Source of the DNA: GCA-003244245 sp963822695
GTDB taxonomy: Bacteria; Actinomycetota; Actinomycetes; Mycobacteriales; Pseudonocardiaceae
NCBI GenBank assembly: GCA_963822695.1
Contig: CAWGJH010000033.1
Coordinates: 124,001 to 188,000, forward strand
Reading direction: 5' to 3'
DNA length: 64,000 nucleotides
The first letter of the stretch is position 1. The number at the start of each line of letters is the position of its first letter. Positions 1 through 7,706 of the stretch are shown in pieces. Below the pieces are notes generated by a model. That model ran no database searches, had not been told where the DNA came from, and saw nothing but the letters and a program-made list of their open reading frames with translations. The position numbers were made by a program, and so were the translations under genes.

Positions 1-513
1 ATCTCAGTGGAGGGATCCGGACGTTCGTCGTTGGGGACAGCACGGAGCCGCGTGGGGGCCGTCACACGGCGGTACAGGGGGCGACCCGATCTTGGGTGCT
101 CTCAGTCCGCCGAGTTCGACAGCAGCGTTGCTCCGGCAACCCCCGGCAGCTCTGCTGTCGAACTCGGCAACGGTAGAGTCGATCACAGACCATGAGGTCT
201 ACGGGACGCGACCTAACGGTCCGCCGCTCTGACCCTCACGGAGGCGGCCGAAACCCTGTCGGGCGCTCACGCGACCGACGCTGCGGCGAGCAATGCCCGG
301 CCCGGCCACCTGTGCCGTCGCGAACGTCAACCGCTTCCCGCGCTGAGGCACCCGTACGCGCCAAGGCGTCCGGCTTGGCGTTCCCAGCCAGGGATAGGGG
401 GCTCCATCCTCCCCCAGGGTAAGGTTGGTGCTTGACAGCTCAAGCAGAGCACATGGCGCCCTAGACCCCGGTGCGCGCACATCAGAAACGAGTGCGCGTG
501 GAGGGGGGCGCTG
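1..513. other. Intergenic region upstream of sigma factor
   Basis: No reading frame here looks like a real protein: the open frames on both strands are arginine/proline-rich shadows without a plausible ribosome site. The stretch holds the long nested inverted repeat at 109-168 and, just before the sigma gene, a purine-rich ribosome site (GGAGGGG, about 501-507). Confidence 0.5.
109..168. repeat. Nested inverted repeat, 17-bp perfect arms
   Basis: The left arm GCCGAGTTCGACAGCAG (109-125) is exactly complementary to the right arm at 152-168. Inside it a second hairpin is present: GTTGC (127-131) and GCAAC (136-140) around TCCG. The structure could form a terminator-like stem or a cruciform. 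It has no T-run. Its outer arm shares the GTCGA.CTC theme with the element at 42242-42300, so it may belong to a dispersed palindromic family. Confidence 0.7.
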
Positions 514-1257
514 ATGGCGACAACAGGATTAACAGGCTCGATCAACGTCACATGGCTCCACGCCGACCACGCGTCATCGACTGGCGTTCCTCGCGGAGGC
601 ACCCCGCCCGTGGCCCGGGTGAGCGCCGCTGCCCGATCCGCGACCGTGGGAACGACCCGGACCAGGCCAAGCGCGCCGAGCAACCCCACAGGCGGGCTGT
701 CCGACGTCGACCTCCTCGCCCAGCTCGACGCGGGTGACCCCCAAGCCATGCGGCTCCTCTATGAGCGCTACGCCCGCCGCGCACACCATCTGGCCGAGCG
801 GATCTGCCATGATCAAGTCCTCGCCGAGGATGTCGTGCAGGAGGTGTTCCTGATGCTGTGGCGCGAGTCCTCGCGCTACGACCCAGCCCGGGGTACCTTC
901 CCCGCCTGGCTGCTTACCGTGGTCCACCACAAGGCCGTGGATGCGGTGCGTCGAGAACAGACAGTGCACCGCCAGACCGTTCCGAGCAGTGCCGCTGGCG
1001 AGTTGTCCCCTAGCCCGGGCGCCGATGAGGCTGCGCTGAAGTCGGTGTTCGCCGGCCAGGTCCGCGCGGCCCTGCACCGGCTGCCGCGCCAGCAGCGCCA
1101 AACACTGCTGCTGGCCTACTACGGCGGCTACACCCACCGCGAGATCAGCGAGCTGGCCGGGGTCCCGCTGGGCACCGTGAAATCGCGGATGTTCGCAGGC
1201 GTCCAGCGGCTCCGGACGCTGCTCCGCCCGCTACTGGACGCGTCCCCGACGACATGA
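514..1257 (+). CDS. ECF-type RNA polymerase sigma factor
   Basis: This 247-aa protein is a sigma-70 family factor that would direct RNA polymerase to a dedicated promoter set. After a low-complexity Ala/Ser/Thr/Pro N-terminal tail of about 65 residues comes region 2 (residues about 70-140), with the ECF signature DQVLAEDVVQEVFLMLWR and the helix ending in AVDAVRREQ. Region 4 (about 180-235) follows, with LPRQQRQTLLLAYYGGYTHREISELAGVPLGTVKSRM, split by a short Ser/Pro linker. The ATG at 514 has GGAGGGG upstream. No anti-sigma gene adjoins it: the next gene is convergent behind a strong hairpin. The family is clear; the regulon is unknown. Confidence 0.9.
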   Translation: MATTGLTGSINVTWLHADHASSTGVPRGGTPPVARVSAAARSATVGTTRTRPSAPSNPTGGLSDVDLLAQLDAGDPQAMRLLYERYARRAHHLAERICHDQVLAEDVVQEVFLMLWRESSRYDPARGTFPAWLLTVVHHKAVDAVRREQTVHRQTVPSSAAGELSPSPGADEAALKSVFAGQVRAALHRLPRQQRQTLLLAYYGGYTHREISELAGVPLGTVKSRMFAGVQRLRTLLRPLLDASPTT

Positions 1258-1316
1258 TGATCATTGTGACGAGGCGCGGCCGGCCCTGCGCGGCCGAAGT
1301 ACACGCCGGAAGAGTA

Positions 1317-1367
1317 AGCGGCGGCTGGCGCGGGACACAGTCGCTGCGTCCCGCGCCAGCCGCCGCT
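1317..1367. terminator. 20-bp perfect stem-loop between convergent genes
   Basis: The arm AGCGGCGGCTGGCGCGGGAC (1317-1336) pairs perfectly with 1348-1367 around an 11-base loop. It lies between the sigma factor stop (1257) and the stop of the leftward gene ending at 1397, so it can serve as a bidirectional terminator. There is no clear U-tract, as is common in actinomycetes. Confidence 0.85.
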
Positions 1368-1396
1368 CAACGGTCACGCTCGAATCTGGTTTTGCT

Positions 1397-1921
1397 CTAG
1401 ACAGCGACCCAATGCGAGGGGTTGGTCATGCCGCCCGTACCGCTCGTCTGACGTCCCTTGTACGGCGGGAGAACTCCGTTGAATTCCGGGGTATGCCCGT
1501 AGTAGATAGCTGGGCCCATACTATCCGCATATGACCAAACCGGCTTCTCGTAACCCTTCACCGTCATGATATTCTCTCTTTCATCGTAGTACCGTAAGTC
1601 TACCATGCCGGATGCATTTAATGACCTAAAAACAGCGTTGGATGCACCAATCGGTGAATCCAGTATCAGCGCACCGCGTCGAGCAGGTGGTAAACACGTT
1701 TTCCACCCTGCGACTCTCCTCCGCGGCGCGTCGCCGTGCACGTACAGGGCGTCCACCGGCCGGCCGTGCTCGTCGCGCTGGAGCGTGAGGTGAATGGTGC
1801 GCTGCATCCCCGGCTCCTCTACGAGACCGTTGGTGAGGGTGGTCTTACCGGCCGCGCTGTCGCCGGCGATCGCGAGCAATACCGGCCGTTTCGCCAGCCT
1901 AGGAGCGTGCGTCCCGGTCAT
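1397..1921 (-). pseudogene. Chimeric remnant of a phosphoribulokinase-like P-loop kinase
   Basis: The 174-aa frame starts at ATG 1921 behind TGAGGAG. It opens with LLAIAGDSAAGKTTLTNGLV, a Walker A region typical of phosphoribulokinase/uridine-kinase family proteins. It then jumps directly to RDEHGRPVDALYVHGDAPR, which resembles a segment from the far end of the actinobacterial enzymes. The roughly 200 residues carrying the Walker B and substrate site are absent. The last 85 residues, about from GALILDS to HWVAV, match nothing I recognise and come from visibly lower-GC DNA (about 1430-1680). I read this as an in-frame deletion fused to foreign sequence and probably non-functional as a kinase. 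Confidence 0.55.
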
Positions 1922-1950
1922 CCGGAACTCCTCACAAGTCTGGAGCGTAT

Positions 1951-2463
1951 TCACCGGGCTTTGGGCGCGGCGGTGGTTGCCCTCGGAAGGGTGGTGGGGC
2001 GCTGGCACAGGTAAGCGATCGCTCCGGCGGCCAGTTCCCCTCGCTCGGCGGCCCGTGGTGCGCGTTTCCGGAGGTTGGTCTGGTGGTTCTCGGTGTGTTC
2101 GTGTAGGCCGAGGCGGTCGCCGACGAAGAGCAGCACCAAGCCGTGTTCTGCTGCTGCCTCGCGCCACCCGGTGGGAAGGTTCAGCGGCGCGTCGAGGAGC
2201 AGCGGTTGGACGTGTGGCCAGGTGAGGGTCAGTGTTCCGGCTGGATTCAGGCGTACCGCCCAGCCGGGACGCGGGTCCAGCGCCAGCCGGGGCAGGTCGG
2301 TGGCTAAGCGCAGTCCGCGGTTCATGACCGCATAGAGCAGCACGTCGGTGCGATCCACTTCGTGATCGGGCGACCGCATTTCGCCCTCCATGAACAGGGC
2401 CGCGAACGTGACAGCTCCGTGCTGCCACAGATCAGCTTGCGCGTGCAGCGTCATCGCATGCAT
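1951..2463 (-). CDS. Hypothetical protein (170 aa)
   Basis: No family is recognised. The chosen ATG at 2463 has GGAAGGACGAGG just upstream; a longer frame to 2556 exists but its first 31 residues look non-coding. The protein is soluble, with a Trp/Leu-rich middle (PGWAVRLNPAGTLTLTWPHVQPLLLDAPLNLP shortened here to its ends) and a basic C-terminal tail rich in Ala, Arg and Thr. It lies between the Hsp20 gene and the kinase remnant on the same strand (117 bp below Hsp20, 29 bp above the remnant), so the three may be co-transcribed. Confidence 0.5.
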   Translation of the reverse strand: MHAMTLHAQADLWQHGAVTFAALFMEGEMRSPDHEVDRTDVLLYAVMNRGLRLATDLPRLALDPRPGWAVRLNPAGTLTLTWPHVQPLLLDAPLNLPTGWREAAAEHGLVLLFVGDRLGLHEHTENHQTNLRKRAPRAAERGELAAGAIAYLCQRPTTLPRATTAAPKAR

Positions 2464-2580
2464 CGCCTCGTCCTTCCCGAGGATGGTTAAGGTTGGGAGC
2501 CGGAAACGGAACCCGCCAGATCGCGCCACCGCGCCAACTCCCAACCCACTACCCAACCAGGCTCAGGCCTCGTCGCCGCG

Positions 2581-3135
2581 CTACTCGGCGAATGCGGAGT
2601 CGACGTGGCCGTGCTCACGCATGACATCGACACGATCACCCTGGCCGGCCGCTTCCTGTTCCACATCAGCGGCGGTGGGCGCTCGAACCGCGTGTACCTC
2701 GATGCGCTTGGGTCTGACTTCCTCCACCTTGGGTACCACCACCCGCAGCACGCCGTCTTCGCTCGATGCCTCGATGGCATCCGGCTTCACATGCGGGGGC
2801 AGCGTGATCGAGCGACGGAAGAATCCATAGCGGCGCTCCAGCACATGGAACTGCTCGTCTGGTGAGTCTTGAGTCAACGCCCGCTCGCCCTGGATCGTGA
2901 GCAAACCGTCCTGGAACGCAATCTCCAGGTCCTCGACCTTGACACCAGGGAGCTCGACGGTAAAAACGTAGGCGTCCTTGCGCTCCGAGATATCGACCGG
3001 CGGCGCCCACGCTCCGGCGCCGGGCTGCGGGGCCTCCTGACCGCGCGCCTGGGTAAGCAACCTGTACATCTGATTCATCTGGTCCTGTGCGCCGCGCAGG
3101 TCATGGAAGGCATCCCAGCGCGTCATGACGGCCAT
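2581..3135 (-). CDS. hsp20: Small heat-shock protein, Hsp20 family
   Basis: This 184-aa ATP-independent chaperone would bind unfolding proteins under stress. An N-terminal MTRWDAFHDLRG segment leads into an alpha-crystallin domain (about residues 40-145) containing WAPPVDISERKDAYVFTVELPGV, LLTIQGER and the terminal signature GVLRVVVPK. A 35-residue acidic/Ala-rich tail follows. The ATG at 3135 (MAVMTRWD) has AAAGGAAAA upstream and fits Hsp20 family length better than the ATG at 3213. It is transcribed away from the TetR gene, and the shared 160-bp intergenic region carries the palindromic operator at 3228-3247, so TetR control of this chaperone is plausible. Confidence 0.92.
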   Translation of the reverse strand: MAVMTRWDAFHDLRGAQDQMNQMYRLLTQARGQEAPQPGAGAWAPPVDISERKDAYVFTVELPGVKVEDLEIAFQDGLLTIQGERALTQDSPDEQFHVLERRYGFFRRSITLPPHVKPDAIEASSEDGVLRVVVPKVEEVRPKRIEVHAVRAPTAADVEQEAAGQGDRVDVMREHGHVDSAFAE

Positions 3136-3208
3136 CTCAATTTTTCCTTTGTTCAGCTCTTTCGGCGGCTCGGGATGAACATCAGGTCCCCGCGCAGTGC
3201 GAAGGACG

Positions 3209-3261
3209 TTCACTTGTCAAGCTGCTATGTTCACGCTAGCGTGAACAGCGTTCACTGTCAA
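3209..3261. promoter_or_regulatory. Palindromic operator between hsp20 and tetR
   Basis: TGTTCACGCTAGCGTGAACA (3228-3247) is a perfect 20-bp palindrome. The right half overlaps a second dyad, GTGAAC-AGC-GTTCAC (3241-3255). The half site also recurs in TTCACTTGTCAA (3209-3220) and TTCACTGTCAA (3251-3261). Repeated GTTCAC half-sites between divergent genes are the usual form of a TetR-family autoregulatory operator. It is not the HAIR (HspR) or CIRCE consensus as I know them. Confidence 0.75.
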
Positions 3262-3295
3262 TGTTCGTTGAGGGCTCGTCGCAGGGAGAAGATCG

Positions 3296-4090
3296 GTGGG
3301 TGGGCACGAGAGGGGCACGTCCAGAAGGCGTGGTGCCGAAGCGCCACGCTCGCTGTGGTTCGACGCCCCGGACACCGATGAGGCGCTTCGCCGCACGCTC
3401 ACCCGGGAGCGCGTGGTGGCCGAGGCACTCACGCTGATCGCCCAGCAGGGCGTCGAGGCACTGACCATGCGCACCCTGTCCGCGCGCCTCGGGGTGGTCC
3501 CCGGCGCTCTCTACCGCCACGTACGGAGTAAGGAGCAGCTCCAGGACCTGATCGTTGACGGCGTGCTCGCCGAGGTCGACTGCGACATCAACCATGCACT
3601 GCCGTGGACCGAGCAAGTCACGGTGCTCGCCCATCGGCTGCGGAAGGTGTTGGAAGATCATCCTGGGGTCGCCGGCCTGCTGAAGACTCGTGACCCCCTC
3701 GGGCCGCACTCCCTGGCCTTGGCGGAAGCTGTCCTGCTGCCGCTGCACAACGCCGGGTTCCCCCACCGCGAAGCCGGCCTCGCATTCTTCCTCATCGTCG
3801 ACTACACCATCGGGTTTGAGGTCAGCAGTCCTCGCATTTCCATCAACGAACAACGTGTCCAGGATGCGGCGATCAGAAATCGGCTCCACGAGTTCTTCCG
3901 GTCCCTTCCCAGTGACCTTTTCCCCACTCTGATCGCCCTCGGCGAGCACGTCTGGCTCGACAACCGCGACGAGCGATTCGCCGCCGGCATCAACGCGCTC
4001 GTCAACGGGCTGGAGCAAGCCCAACGCCCACCACCCAACCGACTGGCACCACCCACACCGCACGACCCGCTGCCACTAGGAAGAGGTTGA
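3296..4090 (+). CDS. TetR/AcrR family transcriptional regulator
   Basis: This 264-aa one-component repressor starts at GTG 3296 behind GGGAGAA. A 35-residue basic tail precedes the helix-turn-helix (about 40-85: RERVVAEALTLIAQQGVEALTMRTLSARLGVVPGALYRHVRSKEQL). The rest is an alpha-helical ligand and dimer domain resembling the tetracycline-repressor C-terminal type, and the protein ends in a Pro-rich tail. It is divergent from hsp20 across the 20-bp palindrome and coupled to the downstream LLM oxidoreductase, whose start lies 6 bases after this stop. Ligand unknown; control of the downstream redox pair and possibly hsp20 is inferred. Confidence 0.9.
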   Translation: MGGHERGTSRRRGAEAPRSLWFDAPDTDEALRRTLTRERVVAEALTLIAQQGVEALTMRTLSARLGVVPGALYRHVRSKEQLQDLIVDGVLAEVDCDINHALPWTEQVTVLAHRLRKVLEDHPGVAGLLKTRDPLGPHSLALAEAVLLPLHNAGFPHREAGLAFFLIVDYTIGFEVSSPRISINEQRVQDAAIRNRLHEFFRSLPSDLFPTLIALGEHVWLDNRDERFAAGINALVNGLEQAQRPPPNRLAPPTPHDPLPLGRG

Positions 4091-4095
4091 CCGGA

Positions 4096-4938
4096 ATGGA
4101 CTTCGGCGTCGGATATTTCCCGACACATGACGGCATGAATCCGGGCGCACTGGCGCACATGCTCGAGGATCGCGGGCAAGACGCGGTGTTCTTCGCCGAG
4201 CACACCCACATCCCGGCCAGCCGGAACGGTCCCTGGCCTGAGGGGCCCGAAGGCACCCCACTGCCGAGAAAGTACTGGCACTGCTACGACCTGTTCGTGG
4301 CGCTGACGGCTGCCGCCGCCGCGACATCGACACTGCGCGTCGGCAGCGGCATCTGCCTGGTCGTCGAGCGCGATCCCATCGTCACCGCCAACGAGGTGGC
4401 AAGCGTGGACCATCTGTCCGGCGGTCGTGTTGAGTTCGGCGTCGGCGCCGGCTGGAACCGGGAGGAGATGCGCAACCACGGCACCGACCCCCGGAAGCGG
4501 ATGAAGGTGCTCCAGGAGCGCGTCGAGGCGATGAAGGCGATCTGGACCCAGCACGAGGCCAGCTACTCCGGCGAGTTCGTCACCTTCGAGCGCATCTGGT
4601 CGTACCCCAAGCCGGCGCAGCGGCCGCACCCACCCGTTCTCGTCGGCGGCGACGGGCCGACCGTCCTGGATCGGGTACTCGCGTTCGGTGACGCGTGGTT
4701 CCCGAACTACCGCGGCGAGGAGTCGATCTTCGACCGCATCAACGAACTCCGCTCGCGCGCGGACCGCCCGATCGAGGTGCACATGCTGTCCACGCCCCCC
4801 GATCCCGCCGTGCTCGAGCGCATGGAGCGGGCCGGGGTGCGACGGGCCAGCCACTGGTTGCCGTCCGGGCCTCGCAGCACCGTCGAGCGGGCCCTGGACC
4901 AGTGGGGGAACGCGATCGGCCAGTTCATCGGCGGATGA
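4096..4938 (+). CDS. LLM-class (luciferase-like) F420-dependent oxidoreductase
   Basis: This 280-aa TIM-barrel enzyme is of the bacterial luciferase-like family, whose actinobacterial members use coenzyme F420. Visible family blocks are the N-terminal MDFGVGYFPTHDG, RVGSGICLVVERDPIVTANEVASVDHLSGGR with GVGAGWN, and the late PHPPVLVGGDGP. The start is set at ATG 4096, nine bases after AGGAAGAGG; a TTG at 4087 is less likely. It sits in a tight unit: TetR stop, this gene, then an ATGA overlap with the PPOX gene at 4935. Substrate unknown. Confidence 0.88.
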   Translation: MDFGVGYFPTHDGMNPGALAHMLEDRGQDAVFFAEHTHIPASRNGPWPEGPEGTPLPRKYWHCYDLFVALTAAAAATSTLRVGSGICLVVERDPIVTANEVASVDHLSGGRVEFGVGAGWNREEMRNHGTDPRKRMKVLQERVEAMKAIWTQHEASYSGEFVTFERIWSYPKPAQRPHPPVLVGGDGPTVLDRVLAFGDAWFPNYRGEESIFDRINELRSRADRPIEVHMLSTPPDPAVLERMERAGVRRASHWLPSGPRSTVERALDQWGNAIGQFIGG

Positions 4939-5384
4939 CGGACGAGCAGGCGCGTCGGCGCGTCGCGGAGGCCCGGGTCGCCCGGCTGGCAACCGCGGAC
5001 GCTGAGGGCCGCCCGCACGTCGTACCGATGGTCTTTGCGCTGGCGAGTGGGAGGGATGCCAGCGAAACACGGTCGGGTGACACGGTGTACAGCGCCGTCG
5101 ACGCGAAACCCAAGCGCTCGACATCACTGCGCCGGCTCGCCAATATTGCGGCCAACCCGCGCGTCGCCGTCCTCGTGGACCACTACGAAGACGACTGGCA
5201 CGCGCTGTGGTGGGTGCGGGCCGACGGTACGGGCCGGGTCCTCGACGCCGACGAGCCCGAGGGCCGTGAGGCCATCGCGCGGTTGGTGGCGCGCTATCCG
5301 CAATACCGTCAGCAGCCCCCGCCTGGCCCGGTGGTGGCGATCGACGTCGCACGCTGGTCGAGCTGGTCAGCCACCGGCGACTGA
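4935..5384 (+). CDS. Pyridoxamine 5'-phosphate oxidase-fold F420-binding protein (TIGR03668-like)
   Basis: This 149-aa split-barrel protein starts at the ATG that overlaps the preceding stop (ATGA). Characteristic segments are ARLATADAEGRPHVVPMVFAL near the N-terminus, the KPKRSTSLRRLANIAANPRVAVLVDHYEDDW block, and the Trp-rich end. The family includes mycobacterial Rv1155-like proteins that bind F420 or flavin. Coupling to the LLM enzyme suggests they act in one pathway or share a cofactor. Confidence 0.85.
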   Translation: MTDEQARRRVAEARVARLATADAEGRPHVVPMVFALASGRDASETRSGDTVYSAVDAKPKRSTSLRRLANIAANPRVAVLVDHYEDDWHALWWVRADGTGRVLDADEPEGREAIARLVARYPQYRQQPPPGPVVAIDVARWSSWSATGD

Positions 5385-6214
5385 CCTCCGAACTCGCCGG
5401 GAGAACGCATCAAGGCGCGGTCAGGATCGTGCAATGCGGCCGGTACGTCGGTCAGCGCAGGGTTGCCCACGCTCAGTCCAGTGAGGGCGTCGAGCAGCTC
5501 CGAGCCGCAGCACGTCAACGGCGGAATTTATAGGCCGCCCGCTGAACCCGTATCGAAGTGCTCGATCTGTTTATCAACGAGTGTCAACCCCTGTGTAGGG
5601 ACGAGCCACGAGTTTACCCACTAGAATTTGGCCGTCACTCCGGATACTTGATGTATTCGTCGGACTTACCTTTCGCTTTGTGAAAATGGTAACCCATGAA
5701 GAGGTTGTCCTCCCATTGGAACGATTCATCATCTTTTGACGGTGAATGGTGAGCCAAATAGCGGCACCTCTCGATTCGCTCGGCCACCGACGCTTTACGC
5801 GCACCCTCCGACTTGTTACTTCCAGACAAACACGCGAACCATCACATGCGTTTTCCTCCCTATCTTTAGCGCGACACCGCAGGGATGCCCGTCTCAGTAA
5901 CGAGCCTGTTGGCTATTTTGAAAAGACCCAAGGGGAGAAGGGACACAATACGACAGCGACGGCACGTTGTAGATACGCACTATCAAACCAGTTAATCGAT
6001 TACTGGGAAACTTCTCATTAATCGTGAAGAATCCTCACTGATGGACATATACAGCTAGACTTTCCCGCTCTGCGGCGTTCTCATTACAAGTTACGGTGGC
6101 GCGCCCGTCTTGCTACAGATGTCCTTTTTCATAAGCCGCTGGGGGGTGACCTAGCGTTTGGCCGCGGACGCGGGGTCTCGTGGTGGGCCGGCGGATCGCG
6201 TGAAGGAGACCCAC
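5385..6214. other. Low-GC intergenic stretch
   Basis: About 830 bases with clearly lower GC than the surroundings (worst around 5550-6060). The only coding-like signal is the interrupted mini-gene at 5635-5847 on the minus strand. Other frames lack start signals and composition. The drop in GC suggests acquired or decaying DNA; it also marks the left edge of the pseudogene-rich zone. Confidence 0.5.
5635..5847 (-). pseudogene. Small gene interrupted by TGA at codon 2
   Basis: A strong ribosome site GGGAGGAAAA lies just before ATG 5847, but the next codon is TGA (5844-5842). The same frame then continues without a stop for 68 codons, through LSGSNKSEGARKASVAERIE and a coherent, charged, aromatic-rich C-terminus that ends in KGKSDEYIKYPE. 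The continuation reads like a real protein. Either the gene is inactivated by the stop, or initiation occurs at the weak TTG at 5829, which has no ribosome site. No family is recognised. Confidence 0.45.
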
Positions 6215-7008
6215 ATGTGCCACGCAGGGCTGACCCCAGAAAGCACCCAGGACCCTAGGCGAGCGCTCCACTTGTGGGCCAGCGACAGTGCGGTCATCCT
6301 TACCACACACCACACCGACGCCGCCGGGATGCTTGCCAACGTCCGAGACGTGTTCGTGCCCCGCCTCCTCACCCACCAGTCGGCCCACCAGTCGCCGATG
6401 ACCGTGAGCGCCAACGCCGACGTGACGCTCGAGTTGCGCATCGATGGTTACCTGCGTACGGGGACCACTACCCGGATCTGGTGTTTCCGCTGTGTGAGCG
6501 GCAGGCCACCGCAGGCGGCGAGTCGTTCATCATCGATGGCCAGCGCCTCCTTGGCGCCATCGCCAGCGACCCCACCCACGCGCGCTGAACAGGTTCCTGT
6601 GGGACGTCACGCTGGAACAGAGCAAGCCGCGAGGGGGTCGGCCTGGCCGGAACCGGCAAGCCCGTCTGCAGCCGCCGGCCGGTGGCGTCGCGGACCTGCG
6701 GTGGACGCCTCATCGTGCGCCGCCACCCACACCAACGCCTCCTCGACGATGCCCCGGCCCGGCGACCGTCAACACCTCGCCGCGTGGGCACGGCTCACCG
6801 AGGAGGCCGCCCGAACCGCGCTGCGGTTCCGCTTCACCCCGGCGATCTGCTCTGCCTGGACAACTACCGGGTCTTCCACGGCCGCGAGCCCCACACCGGA
6901 TATGACCGGATCCTGCACAAGCTGTGGGCCTGGAGCAACATAGCCTTCGGATTACCCTGTCCCAGCGACCTGGTCCCCGCCCGCCGCCAGCACCCGCAGC
7001 ATCGCTGA
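6215..7008 (+). pseudogene. Frameshifted TauD/TfdA-like Fe(II)/2-oxoglutarate dioxygenase
   Basis: Start ATG 6215 follows GAAGGAGA. Frame one covers HTDAAGMLANVRDVF. After a shift near 6380-6450 the typical family block HYPDLVFPLCERQATAGGESFIIDG appears in a second frame and ends at TGA near 6586. The C-terminal block LCLDNYRVFHGREPHTGYDRIL, with the distal metal His and the oxoglutarate Arg region, resumes in the frame ending at 7008. At least two or three frame disruptions make a working enzyme unlikely. The family resembles asparagine-oxygenase/clavaminate-synthase-like TauD proteins of secondary metabolism. Confidence 0.75.
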
Positions 7009-7330
7009 TGTTCGTCCTAGATTTCCCGGTCCGGCCCCTCCGGGCCGTCGCGGCGCTTGTGGCCGCTCTGGGACTGGTCGGCAGTGCCGGATGTGGCGAC
7101 GCCCCGGCGGCCGCGCCACCCGCTCCCGCCGGGGCGTCGGTCAGTTCGACGAACTCTCCTTCGCCGTCCTTGCCATCGGGCTGACGGCTACCACGCGGTG
7201 GTCTCCTACGGCGAAATCTCCCCAAATTCGGCAATCGCGGTGTCTTGGTTTCGGTCGCCCAGGCCGGCATCCCCCTGGCCCAGTCGAGACTGATCATCCC
7301 CGGCGACGTCGCGACCCGGACCGCTTCCAA
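7008..7330 (+). pseudogene. Broken lipoprotein with molybdopterin-domain-like remnant
   Basis: ATG 7008 overlaps the stop of the preceding pseudogene. The first 58 residues form a signal peptide ending in a lipobox (LVGSAGC) and a Pro/Ala/Ser-rich linker, then a stop at 7184. Fragments in the other frames just downstream (DGYHAVVSYGEISP, then LVSVAQAGIPLAQSRLIIPGDV) resemble the C-terminal part of secreted molybdopterin-dependent-oxidoreductase-like proteins. A large internal deletion and frameshifts are therefore inferred. The extent downstream of 7310 is uncertain. Confidence 0.5.
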
Positions 7331-7426
7331 GGAAAGGCCCCGACCCGAGGGGCACCGCCGGACGACGCCACTGCCCGGAAAAACGAGGACCGAGGCACTA
7401 TGGCAGGCACACACCGAGCGGATGGG

Positions 7427-7471
7427 CCTCGGCTGACGGTGAGCAGAAACCGGACACACCGTCAGCCGAGG
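7427..7471. terminator. 15-bp perfect stem-loop
   Basis: CCTCGGCTGACGGTG (7427-7441) pairs perfectly with 7457-7471 around a 15-base loop. It follows the pseudogene remnants and precedes the convergent SARP gene, so it fits a factor-independent terminator. Confidence 0.7.
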
Positions 7472-7706
7472 AGGTGGACGAGGACATGAAACGCCGCGCT
7501 CACGCTATTCCAGCTCGGCGGCTTCTCCGCCAACAAGTCCACCCCGGCAACCCGCGTACTCACGACCTCCGGCTACCGACCGTCACCGCGTGGCTGAACC
7601 TGAATTCCGTGACCGCCTAGCCCTAATAATTCCCATTCTGCAGTAGCGCGAGGTGAAGGGCGGCGGTCTCGGCCGTAGGGGCGACACCCAGCTCATCGGC
7701 CAGTAG

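Noticed and set aside
3209..3261. HspR (HAIR) or HrcA (CIRCE) box upstream of hsp20
   Set aside because: The dyads do not match either consensus as I know it; the GTTCAC half-sites fit a TetR operator better.
4087..4095. TTG start for the LLM oxidoreductase
   Set aside because: The ATG at 4096 has better spacing to AGGAAGAGG and begins at the conserved MDFGVGYF.
5309..5518. 69-aa minus-strand frame after the PPOX gene
   Set aside because: Its last third is antisense to the PPOX gene, there is no ribosome site, and no domain is visible.
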